DNA of 64,000 nucleotides from assembly GCA_030220185.1 (NCBI GenBank), contig JASPKZ010010273.1, forward strand, positions 434,001-498,000, written 5' to 3'. Under the pieces are notes generated by a model. The model was not told the origin of the DNA. It ran no database searches and was given only the letters and a program-made list of their open reading frames with translations. Below are positions 20,701-34,100 of the stretch, in pieces; the stretch's first letter is position 1; every line of letters starts with the position of its first letter. Source of the stretch: Diploptera punctata. Lineage: Eukaryota; Arthropoda; Insecta; Blattodea; Blaberidae. Made by a program: the position numbers and the translations under genes.

Positions 20701-23700
20701 GTTAGATTCCTTGTGGAGAAAAAAATGTTTTCATGGAATTTTAGACAGTACGGGACTGGTGCCCACCCAGTATTGTGAAGAATTTGGGTAGTCACAGTAA
20801 GAAGTAGCTCCAGGTTTGAGAAAACGAGCCATAATAGTTGGGGAATCTGCATATTAGCCATGTCACCTCTTTACTGGCTAGATGATCATCAATCTTTGTA
20901 CATAACACATGTGGATGTGAAGACAGCAGTTGATCTTTAGGCCAAGGTTCTTCTAGGCCTAATATGCCATGAAGTTTTAGTTTGTGATTAACTAAAAATA
21001 TACTTATTGAATTGCCTAGTCACACTATGCTGGTGGAATAAAAAAGCACTGATTCTCACCATCCTGCCCACACAAATAACACTCAACCAATCATAAAAAT
21101 ATTTGACAAACATCTCATAATACATGATATAACCAATCACTTCTCTCATATCCACAGAAGAATTCACACTACACCATGTAAAATATCTCTCACTTTGAAT
21201 AGAACTCCTTAAAATTTTAAAAATTGTAACCAGTAACTTGCAAAAGATGATCTGTGTACAGAAATGATAGGAATTTAACATAGGATATACAAAATCATCA
21301 CAATTTCAGAGATTCATGGCTTTGTTATTATAAATAATTTCCTCCTTTTATTGAAAAGGAAGACAACTGTAGCAAACATATATATACACGCTTATAATAT
21401 TTGAAGAGAAAAATTTTTGCCTAGACCGAGACTCGAACACAAGACCTTTGGCTTTCCGGGTCAAATGCTCTATCAACTGAGCTACCTAGGCGAGTTGCAA
21501 TCTGGATGCAAATTTTCCTCTTATATACGTTGTAATTCCCTCGTGCCACATGCTATGAAGCCTTTGCTTCTATCTTTGCAAGTGGTGGCTTCTTAGTTAC
21601 GAAGACATTTTTATTGGGAATTTAAACACTACTTAATAAAGCCAGTAGGGCTTCTATTGATGTTTTTATTATTAATTTAACACTTCTCACTGAAGGATAA
21701 ATTATATTTGAAGAGAAAAATTTTTGCCTAGACCGAGACTCGAACCTGGGACCTTTGGCTTTCCGGGCCAAATACTCCACCAACTGGGCTACCGAGGCAA
21801 GTTGCGATCTAGATGCAAATTTTCCTCTTATATATGTTGTAATTCCCTCGTGCCAAATGCCATCTATCTCTGCAAACTTTAGCTTTCTGGGCCAAAGTCC
21901 CAGGTTTGAGTCTCGGTCTAGGCAAAAAATTGTCTCTTCAAATATAAAATTATCCTTCAGTGAGAAGTGTTAAAGCAATAATAAAAACACTTTTATAATG
22001 TTAATTTCAATGCATAAGAGCATATTCCTGTGATATTCTTTTTTTTTTTTTTTTTTTTCAACTTTATCATCTGATTCTTGCAGAACATACATTTATTTTA
22101 TTGCATGTTAATAAACACTTTTATCCTAATATGTACAGCTTGTACAGAAATTTAATTAGACTTCTAGTTTCTCAGTCTCTTCTTCATAGTTCCTTTTATT
22201 CTACTTTCTGTTCTATTCATATCTATATTCTACAGTGCATTTGATTCATGTGGTCACAATTGTTGCCCAGCCACATTGCAAGGTGGAAGTTCACGTATCT
22301 GCCATTAAATCAGCTTGCATGCTTTTACAAGTGGTATGTTAAAACTTAAGGCTGTTGTCTTTGAGATGCATATCTATGAATCTTGAAACATCACTAGTTA
22401 GTAATCATATCAATAATTATCAAATGGTTGCAGCATATTTTTTTATACACGTTTCTGCTACAGCCAATTGCCAACATGTTTATTCACGTTATGTTAGATA
22501 CATTAGATCAGATTTAGGTAGGTTAAATTGGTTATGTACTCTGTAATTTTAATTATTTTTAAGATATAAAATAAAATTTTTTACACCTCACCTCATATCC
22601 AGTCTTCCAATTAAACCCAGTTTTAAAACCTAGGCTGTTTCATCATCAGTAATTTCGGTAATGAATAATATGTAAATATTGGGCTTACTTTTCATAGATA
22701 TGAAAAGGCAATGCATTAGTTAAGTAATTGATATCCGGATCATTGAGCTATATTGTGTTGGATCAATATTCCTTCTTTTAAATTCAAATTAAATATTCAA
22801 TTGTATTATCAAATTTGCTGGGAAAATGGCCAACATCACTATATTCAATAGCTTTCAATTAATATTTCAGCTCAACAGTAGAAAAAGTTACCCTTGATTT
22901 TTCAGTTTATTGTCGTAAACTATAGCTCTTCTGTATTTACTAACATTTTTTAATATTTTAAACTTTTTCAAACAATTTTTATAACATTATTTGATAATTT
23001 TGAAGTATTTATTTAAATATGCAAATCACAACATTATGACACTGTTAGTATTGATATGCTGACTGCTATTTTTCTCCACAGAATATATTACTTAGTCTAT
23101 GATTTTTTCGATCGCTGGTTTGGGTTATCGCTGGTTGGAACGGGTTAGGAAATGATAAGTAAGTGTACACCCATTTTAATAAACAGTTGGTAATTTTAAT
23201 ATTATTAATATATTTATTTAACATGGATTTGGGGATTTATTGTAAAGATTTGTCATTCAAATTTCACAGCTACGTGCTGCCACATAGCATAAGCTGTATA
23301 AACTCTAGTATGATAACGATAATAATCGATATGTGGCAAGGAAAATAATTGATATGTCGTTCAATGGTGGGTTATCGCTAGCTCTATAAACCCTGGTACA
23401 TGCGCACTGTTGTTCTATAGGACTTTGAAAAGTATCAGGTAACTTAAAGTACCGTTTTTCCAATATTTCTGTCAGTAGCTTTTAATTAATATTTCTGCCA
23501 AGTTTCAAGGTGATCCTGTGTCTAGTTACTTCCCTCGTCAGCACAATACTTGGTTGAGGAAGTGGTAGTAAAGAGGATAATTATGTTTATTTCATTCCTC
23601 ATCCCTAACCAGCAATTCCTAGCATATTTTCGCATGCAAACTCCAATGACCCAATACCAGTGAACATTTTTATTCATTAAAAAATCATTATTTGTTTAAA

Positions 23701-25145
23701 ATAATATTAATTATGTTTGAGTTGTATATTTTGACTCACATCATATTTCTTGATTTTTAGCAGACTAGTTTTGTCACTAACTGTGTGACATTCACGAGTT
23801 GTGAAGCATCGAGAATGTCGCACAGTTAGCGATGAAACTGGTCTGCTAAAAATCAAGAAATATGAGGCAAGTCAAAATATACAACTCAAATATAATAAAA
23901 TAAACCTCATAGTGTTATTTCCTTCATATATTAATAATATTATATTATTATTTGTCTTAATGTTTCAGGTATTATATTACATGTAAAAGGAGAAGCAAAT
24001 GTTCATTGGAGTGAAACAGAAGCTAGATCAAAACCCAGTGCTCCTGCCGCCACTACAGGAACTGCTACTGAAGGTGGTAACACAGCAGCACCTTCTGGTG
24101 GTACTTCTTTGCAACCTGTTACTGTAAATTATGATGCACATGAATCTTATTTTGAAAATAAGTTCAATATCATTGGTGGAAGCAGTAAGTATTAGCTAAC
24201 ATTAATCGTCTTTGAAGTGAATAATTTGTGAAAACTCGTGCTTGATACTTGTATTTGTAGGTTCAAAGTTCAAATCACTTTAATTGCCCAATATGACTGG
24301 GTTTTTTATGGTTTTTCTCAGTTGTCAAGACAAATTCAGAGTTGGAATTTTATTATTAGGACCCATTTTCTATTGCCATTATACTTAAATCAGTTTACTT
24401 TTACAGAAAACATGGTAAACAAAATAATATAACTACCCAATCTGCTAATCCAGTAGAGAATGTAATGGAGTAAAACCTTATATGTTACAAGAATTTGGTC
24501 TTGCTGCCATATTATAGGTCTTGTGTCATTTGAATATGTGTCAGGTTGGAGTTATAATAATTATATTAATTTCATGTTAATATCAAATTTATCTGTTTAT
24601 AATTTATTTTAATTATGGGTATTTTTTGTTATCTATTTCATTGTTTCAGTCAAATGTATTAGATTTAGGCGTGGACAATAGTATGAAAAGTCCTGTGCCT
24701 TACCTAAAGGTTTAAGGCATGCTGCCTTGGTGCAGAGCTATGGGACTAGTGCTGGTTCGAGTCCACCATGGAGGAAGAAATTTTCTCGTGGAATTTCGGC
24801 CAGTATGGACCAGTGTCCACCCAGTATCATGAGGAATTTGGGTAGCTACAATAAGTAGCAACTGCAGGTTGAGAAAACCAGCTTGTAACGGCAGAGGGAC
24901 CCGACATATTGACTACATCTCACCCTTATACTGGCTGGATGATCACCCACCTCTGTGGTTAGGACATGGAGTAGTGAGGCCAGTAGGTAGACAAAATACC
25001 TTCTAGGTCAGTCACGCCATGGTATTATATATAACAGTGTGAGAACTAAATAAAAATGGATTGGAACCGTATTGGAAAACTGACCCATAATTTAGCAGTT
25101 TCAGTGACTTCCTACTTCAGCACTACATAGCTTGTCTTTTCTCAG

Positions 25146-25220
<75 letters not shown>

Positions 25221-28100
25221 GTGATCCTCATGGAGTTTGTAGAAAGAGAAGTAGGAGATGGTGCTATGCCAGTCCCATAACATAAAAAATTGTAAAAATG
25301 AAAATAGAGCTAAGTATTTCCAAATCCAGGGTGAACTTTATTTTCCTCTCTTACAATATATACTTCCAGTCTTACAAAAACATTAAATATGGACTTCACT
25401 TTAAAACAAAAGGAATATTAATACTGACATTCCAAGGCAGGAATGGAAGCAGTAGTAAACTATAAAAACCAGGTTACAACACTGTATGTGAAATAAGAAG
25501 TATGGTGAGCTGTGAAAAATGGAAACAAACAATATTGCAGTAGGTATCTTTTTATGTTGGAATCAAGTGAAATGAACTTGCAGACTTTGTAGCAAAGAAA
25601 AGGTGCCATAATGCTAAAAAACATAAGAGGCAATAAAAAACCCGTAAACAAATTAACAAAGTTAAACAATATTTAATTTTAGGAAGTTATATTTTGAGGT
25701 TATTTTAATTATATTATTTTTGGTCTGGACATCTTACCTCAATATTAATGTTGATTTGTTCTTGGACATGGGAAAGCTGACGATAAAACAGAATTGTTTT
25801 GAAACATGTCCAAGAACAAATCAACATTAATATTGAGGTAAGATGTCCAGACCAAAAATAATATAAAGTTAAACAACTTTCTGACAATCTGAATGAAAAA
25901 AAAAATTGGTGGAATGTAAACCATATCAAAACGTAAAAACCAAGCATGGCCTAATTAATCTGCCAAGTAAAATAGCTATGGCCAAGTTCAGAATGTAAGT
26001 AGGCCACAACTGTCATACTGACAATTTATACAAACTCATCCGTCTATCCACAAATAAATGTATGATGTGTAATAAATAACTCAACAAGGATTTTAAAAAG
26101 GAAGCAGCTTTAATAATGTAATAGATTCTGCAGTAGATTTGCTTACAAGGGAACTGTCAACCGTTGCATGCCAAAACCTACCTTGAAATTTCTTCCAGAA
26201 AAGCATTGTGATATACAAAGGCAGTGTCCAAAAAAAAATTACTGTTTTTAACTGTAAGGCCCTAAAATCCAGCGTCAAATCTCTCATTTAAACAGTAGGG
26301 AAGTAATACAACTCCTCTATTGGCAGACTGGATAACACTCACTACTCACCATCCATGCCACATCCTGCCTCACTTCACTCAGCTCACTTATGCAGAGATG
26401 TACACTTAGCGACAAAAAGAATGAGCCACTTCGAAAAGCAGAGTTTCTGTTATGGCCCACTGTGCATGCTCGAAAAGCCATAGCTGCGGTTCACGAGATA
26501 ACGCATTGTTAAATGTTTTAAATACTCTGTATTTGGTTTAAACCATCTTAAATAGTTAAAGAACACCAAAGGAGACATATTTCTAGATATTTATGAGTGT
26601 TCGACAATATTACTCAAATTGCGACATTTTAAATAAAGTTCAACTCTCGTTCATAGTACAAAAGTAAACAAGGCATCTAGTATCCGGCTTTTGAGTAGCA
26701 TTGATTGTTAAACTACTTACAACAAGGGGGCCACGCCGTAGCGTAGTGGTTAAGGCACTGAGCTACAAGCCGGAGGGTCGAGGGTTCAAGTCCCGTTGGG
26801 GTCAGGATTTTTAAACTGACCCAAACCCTCGGGCGGCACTATGGCCCTGGGGTCGACTCAGCCTCTAACGGAAATGAGTACCAGACGCTTGTTCTGGGGG
26901 TAAAGGCGGCCGTCATGCAGGGCTGACACCCCGGCTCACATCAAGTGCCGATTGTCCAGAAAAAGTGAGAGCTTTAACCTCCCACTACCCCAAGGGCCTC
27001 TCGGGGCCTGTTGTGGGATCACTTTACTTACTTACAACAAGACGAAATGTATGTGAAAGTCACGGTTCGAATCATCCTACAATTTTTTTATTCATTTGTA
27101 TTTTCACAAAATACATCCTATAACATTTAATTTCTGCCACATAATCTACGTCCACTCTACATTGTCTTAAGTAATATTCCTGCCTTCGTAAACTCTGAAA
27201 CACCATTTAGCTACTGATATGAATGTAATTGTGTGTGCAGTACTACATTTTAATAATAATGCTATAAATTTATGTAATAAAATATATTATAGCTTCATAT
27301 ATTTATGAGTTTATTTACTTATTACGTATTCCATCCATAGTAATTCTGCCCAAAGGCAGGTCCTTCACTGCAATCATAGCATTTTCATGCTATGCTTGCA
27401 GCTTTACTAGGGAATTGTAGGTGTGGTAGCTTCTTGTTGCTTTCCACACTGGTGAAGGATGATGATGATGATGGCCATATGATATCAGGGACCGTTTGGG
27501 CCTTAAAGTTTTCCTGACATTTATCTTACAGGTGAGGAAAAACCCCGATAAAAACCTCACCCAGAAAAACTGCCCCGACCGGGAATCAAACCTGGGCCTG
27601 CTGCGTGACAAGGCAGCATGCTACCTCGAGACCACCGATGGACTATTACATATTAGTGAGGAAAAAGTTTCGTCCTTCAATTAAAATATTTAGTTTATAT
27701 ATGTCAAGTCCAGCATAATAATAGCCCATAGATGATTGACATAAATAAAAATAATAATAATATTAAATTTGAAGAGAAAAATTTTCGCCTAGACCGGGAC
27801 TCGAACCCGGGACCCTTGGCTTTCCGGGCCAAGTGCTCTACCAACTGAGCTACCGAGGCGAGTTACGATCTAGACGCAAATTTTTCTCTTATATATCGCA
27901 TTTGGCGATAGGGAATTACAACGTATATAAGAGAAAAATTTGCGTCTAGATCGTAACTCGCCTCGGTAGCTCAGTTGGTAGAGCACTTGGCCCGGAAAGC
28001 CAAGGGTCCCGGGTTCGAGTCCCGGTCTAGGCGAAAATTTTTCTCTTCAAATTTAATTTATCTTTCATTGAGAAATGTTAAATTAATAATAAAAACATCA

Positions 28101-28170
<70 letters not shown>

Positions 28171-31100
28171 CCATCATCTATAATAATAATAATAATAATA
28201 ATAATGGGATGTATCAAATGATGTAATTATCTGGGGATCAAAATTAACTCAAAATGTACCCAAGAAAAAGACGATAAAAATTTAAAAGAACTTTGGGCAT
28301 AGGAAGATGTTTTATTATACTGCAAACCTGTTTATAAATAAATAATATTAATAATAAAAATAGTAATACTTCAAAATAGTTAGTACTTTTTTTCTTTGAA
28401 TGGACATTCAGAATAAAATAGAAAGCATTTTAACAATAAAAAAAAAACTACCTCACTGGGAATCAAACCTATAACCTCTTGCATACGAATCAAGCCACTA
28501 AGCACTGAGCTAAGCTTCTGCTTCCTTGTTTTGTTTAGAAAGAATGCTCTTGAAAGGAAGAAGGGAAACGTATTGTAGCTCTACTGTGCTATTAGTTTAC
28601 TCGTGTGAATCGCGCGTTAGAACTTGAAATATTCAAGATCAAGAGTCAGCCCATTCTTTTTGTCGCTCCATACAGTCGGTTGCCATTGCTGGATTCTGGC
28701 TTTGATTTGTGTGTCTTGTAGTTAAAAAGGCAGATAATATTTTTGACATGGCCTTGGTACTTCACAACGCTTCTCTGAGAGAAATTTCAAGGTAGGTTTT
28801 GGCATGCATGGTTGACAGTTTTCTTGTTTATATGATGGAAGTCTATGAAATGCTGACCCTTAATGTGTTTACTTTAAATTAACCTTGTATTGTGATTTTA
28901 AAAAACTGCACAAAATATATTAATACTATTTTTTTAATATAAAAATTATTTTTTTTGTAATTATAATATTAATTACTCTCAGTGAATAATAATTTTTTAA
29001 AAAAAGTCTATAAAAATTATATCTGCTACAGTTTTACCCTTCTAACTTTAACTTTAGCAAATTAACAATTGGGGATGTGTATTGTAGAGTGGCAGCCAGT
29101 ACAGATTCAATAGAAATTAATGACATATTTCTAAGTTTTATTTTGCTTATTGAACTATTTAAGTAGTGATTTATTAATTTTAATTCAGAAAAAGTTCTTT
29201 TCCCACTTTTTACAGAAATAGGAACTATAACAGCCGAGCGGTTAAGGTAGGAAGCCTTGGCGCAGAGCTACGGGACTTGCGCTGGTTCGAGTCTCCATGG
29301 GGGAAGAAATTTTCTCATGGTATTTCGGCCAGTATGGGACCGGTGCCCACCCAGCATCGTGAGGCAATTGGGTAGCTACAATAAGTAGCGGCTCCAGGTT
29401 GAGGAACCAGCTATAAAGGCTGGGGGACTCGACATGCTAACCATATGTCACCCCTACACTGGCTGTTGATCATCTACCTCTGTGATTGACACATGTGGAT
29501 GTGAAGGGCCAGCAGCCAGCTGGTAAAAGGGCAACCGCTGAAAAGTGGAAAGACCCTCAATCAATCGGATCGGAACTATAACAGTATTCGGATAAAAAGT
29601 AATTAAAATATCTCAGCACAAATAATTTAAACATACAAAGATTTCATAGAATATGGTAAAATTTGGGCACATCACATATTTCTTCTTGAAGATCATTTAT
29701 ATCTAATTTATTTTTGACCAAAAGTATTTTGTTTGGAGACTGGTACAATAATTTTCTATCCTTTTGTCATCTATATCCTTGAGTTTTAAAGTGTCATACA
29801 AAAACTGATTTTTTTTTAAATTTACGCCTTCCTTCATTGATAGGAAACTCAAATTCTTTAATTTGATATGGACCCCTCTCACCAGTATTTGACAAGTTTG
29901 AGATGACATCCAGACAGCATTCCATAATGCAGGATCAGAAAGAATTTTGTTTAATATCTGCTGGCTGCTGCTGCTACTGTTTGATGAACTTCTAATGGTG
30001 TTAATTATTGGCTGTCTTCAACAATTTCTTCTGGAAGTGATTCAGACGGTACTAAGATTTTATTTGCTAAATCTAAAGCAAAGCAATTGATGTAGATGGC
30101 TCATCAAAACAGGAGTTTTGTATATAAGAATTCCTTCATAACATAGCTTCTTAGCTTTCTTCTTTTTTTTTAAGCATTTTTTTTATATTGACTTCCAGAC
30201 TTTTTTTTCCTTTTTTATTCCATACTGTAATAAAAATAAAAATTCACCATCCATTGCAAAGATGCAACGGGGAAGGAGGGGTCATTGAAAATAATTAAAT
30301 ATATTGATGCTTGTCATACTATTAAAATATGGTAGATAAAATAATGATAGAAATAAGTTATAAAGCTAGTAAGATTTAAAGGTAACAGAACATAATAAAT
30401 AGATAATGAATATTTATCAAATTGAATATCAGCAGCAGTTTTAACATAAGTCTTTCTCTAACTTCCTATTGTATTGTCTCCATTTTAACATATATGAATT
30501 TGGTGAAATTAGTGCAATAAATAATGATTTCAAAGGTAGAAAAATGCAACTTTCTCTTTCTATCATATACAAAATGCAAAAATAGCCTAGTATTACCTAA
30601 ATAACTATCACACATAGGCACAAGATCCACACCTGAGATACACCCAAATCCAAGCAAATGCAACTTTTTAATTCAAGTCCCTATTAAAATAACAATTTTC
30701 AATGAAAATAAGTACTGTATCTACAATTGCTGTAAAAAACCATAGTTCTCTTACCTGATTTACGTTTAAAACACAAAAACTGAATTAGTATAAATGCAAA
30801 AATGTTATACTGATACAGATGAACTAAATAACTCACTGGGCCTATCAAACTGTAGGTTCATGACGTGGATATAAGCTCTCCATACATCCCTATCCTGAGC
30901 TAATGTTTTATAATCATCCCTCGTGTAATTCACATTCATCAACTCATGGTTAATATTATTCTCCCACCTCATCCTTAGCCTAACTACTGAATGCCTTCCC
31001 TCTGGTTTTCCTACAGAGTTTCCATCCCTCTCTTTCATTCTCCATTTGTGTTACATATCCTGCCCATTGCAGTCTATGAAACTTGATTGTTCTTATTATA

Positions 31101-34100
31101 TCTAATTTCCCATGAGGATCATGTAGTTATTTGTTATGCAGTTTTCTCCATTTGCTTATCTGTTCATCTCTCTTGGTCCAAAAATATTTCCTAAGAACTT
31201 TATTCTCATATACTTGTAATCTTTTCTCCTTTCTTAAAGTAAGAGTCCATTTTTACAGATATATATGATTTACTGATTTAAACACAGCACAGCTACTTGC
31301 CACTTCTCAAGATAGACTAACATTAACATCAAATATATTCAATAATTTATAAACTTAATGGATAACTATCAACACATAACATGTGCAATTATCTTTCGTT
31401 ATAATTGCCACCTTGGCTTTTATGAGCGGTCGTGCAGTATACTGCAAACAAAAGAAATAGCTTTGTTCACTGTCAGATCAAAAGTCTTTCAGCAAGCTCT
31501 TTGCAACAATGAACTTGTACCAGACACCTAAATCAAAGCATACCAAAAGCACTTAGGCACAGGTGTATATTAAATCATAAATAAAATTGCAATAAGAGTC
31601 CACCGCTGTGGTCCGAAGTAATGTGCTGCCTTGTCAAACAGTGGACCTGAGTTAAATCCTCATTCGGGACAAGTTTCCCGGATAAGGTTTGGGGTTTTTC
31701 CTCACCTGTCAGACAAATGTCACAAAGCTTTAAGATCCAAACATCATCTGACCATCATTATCATATTCACCTTATTAGATTGAGTTTAGGATTAAGGCCT
31801 TTCCTGGCACATCATTATCATCATCATCGCCTATCAAACATCATTGGGGCAGCGTAACTCCACTTTGCAGATTCCCAACTTTCAGAAGCTTTACAATAAT
31901 ACAGAAGCCGATTCCAGGAGAGAATACCAGAAATATTGTGATTATAACCTGATGGAAATGAATATATTGGAATAACAAGGACCAATAAAGAATAGGGTTC
32001 CACAAATATTTTAATTATTAAATGGTTCAAATTGTATTTTGATTTCGCTGCTTATGCTACCCTATTACAGTGCCTTCTAATCTCTGTATTATAGCATGGT
32101 ATGGTCCTGTTCAGCAGTTATAGTCTATACTAGCAGAACTATATTGGAAAGCAAGAGGGGAAAATTATACTAATCAGTTAATCTTTGAAGCCATTGCATA
32201 ACAACAATAATGCAATGTCCCTTCATTTTCTTCATTCATATACTTTCCTGTAATTTTCATCTTCCTTCTATCCTCCACACACTAATTTTCTTATTCTTGG
32301 TCTCCTGTATTTCCTTGTACCATTCAAATTAACATCACTCAAAAATTTAAGGATCGTCAAAAATACTTCTTACATAATTTTAATAATCAAGCATTCTGAT
32401 ACATTTTCTCAAGAATTCTACAAATTATGAGTTGCAATCTCAATTTTCTGATTCATAGTATTATTAAAGAATCCCTATAGTTATTAAGGTAGAATATACC
32501 TCATAGTGAGAATTCCTAAAATAAGTAATCCCTATAGTGTTACTTCCTAGAATATTAATTGCTTCTTGCATATTGAATTTTGTAATCTTGCCTTTACATT
32601 AATCTTATAACCTCTTGATACATGTATGATAGGCAGAACAATAATGGATTCCAGCAATTGAAAAAAGTCTATAAAATGGATGTGACCACCTCCAAAGCAT
32701 TTTAACAACAATTGATATTAAAATTATAATATAAAATTGTTACATAATAAGTCCATCTCCTCAACTTTGTAAACTTTTGATTCTCTGTAGGCTTTCGGGA
32801 CTTGTCCCATCATCAGCAGAAGGAACATTACCCTGAATGCAATGCTGGTACACTAGTGATTATTTGTTTAATGTACTGGATTGTTCTCATTTAAAACAGG
32901 TTGTTGTTGGTTTCTTTTAAATTTAAATTTCTACCAGTATGATGTTTTTATTATTGATTTAACATTTCTCACTGAAAGATAATATAATTCTACCAGTATG
33001 TTTATATTTGATGGGTTATTCTCCTTGCGCAGTATTGTGAGGGTTTTGTCAATATTTAACATGCGATGTCCTGCTTGAATAATATGTGTAGTATAACTTT
33101 ATGTTCCTTCTGCATAATTAAAGTTTCTAAAGTGTTCTTTGAATCTAATATTAAAACTCCTGCTGGTTCTTTCTGTAAAAAAATGTTTGCAGTCTTTGTA
33201 TGTTAATTTGTATACTCCTTTATTATAAACATTATTATTTTCTTCAATGTTATTGCTTATTATATTATTTAATTTGTTATCACTTCTATACACTATTTTT
33301 ATGTTTTTGTCAGCTTTTTTAACACATTGGCTAATTTTGACGTTTCTTTTCCTGTATATGCAAGTGTTACCCATGTATTTTTGTTATCAGATTCTTTTAC
33401 TAGTTCAGGTATCTTGAGTATATTTTTCTTTCTTTTTTTGTTTTCTCAAGATTTTATTTATATCGATTCCGGCAATTGAGAAAAGTTTAAAAAATGGTTG
33501 TGACCAACTCCAAAATAATTTTCTATTTAAAAAATATTGTGATTTATTGAAATATTTTAATTCAAATTTACAATTTTCAATTCACATCAGGGCAGTGATT
33601 GTTTTCCTTCAAAAATTGTTAGGCCATAGCTTTCATGTTTTGGTATATTTGCATTCCAACCAATATCATATGTATTTCTTAGCTGTATATGTTTGAGAAA
33701 AACAGATTAAGAAATGAACTCAGTTTCCTTGTTGAGTCATCGGAATTGCCTGAGTTGAATGATATTTTTATCATCATCCTGTGTGTATTTCTGTGGAATT
33801 AATGAATCTTTTGACTTCTGACAGTTAAACATTTGAGAATTGTGGGTCTGTGTAGCTGTAGCAATGTATTCATCCTTGACAACAGTAATAACTGCACAAT
33901 AACTTTTTATCCTCCTGCCTATAAACTCAAATATTCCTGCAAAAGCATTTTAAAATGTTACAAGTTCTCCAAAATACTACATGGTTTCAGTTCAGATTTT
34001 ATTCAGTGTGGTTTTAATTTTTATTATAAATATATATTTTTTTTAGTTGTTTCTTGACTCACCTCATACTTCTTAACTCCCTCGCAGATCCGGATTTCTT

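Larger units (their letters stand above)
32740..33450 (-). pseudogene. Penelope-like element, family G
   Basis: Minus strand: [51 protein letters not shown] (GIY-YIG region with both halves altered), [16 protein letters not shown], then after a frame change [18 protein letters not shown]. The catalytic YIG is FFT here. It ends in a canonical hammerhead and AAAGTTGAGGAGATGG. Confidence 0.75.

Noticed and set aside
25101..25283. Open frame with Tyr-Ile repeats
   Set aside because: It translates the (AT)n(CT)n microsatellite.
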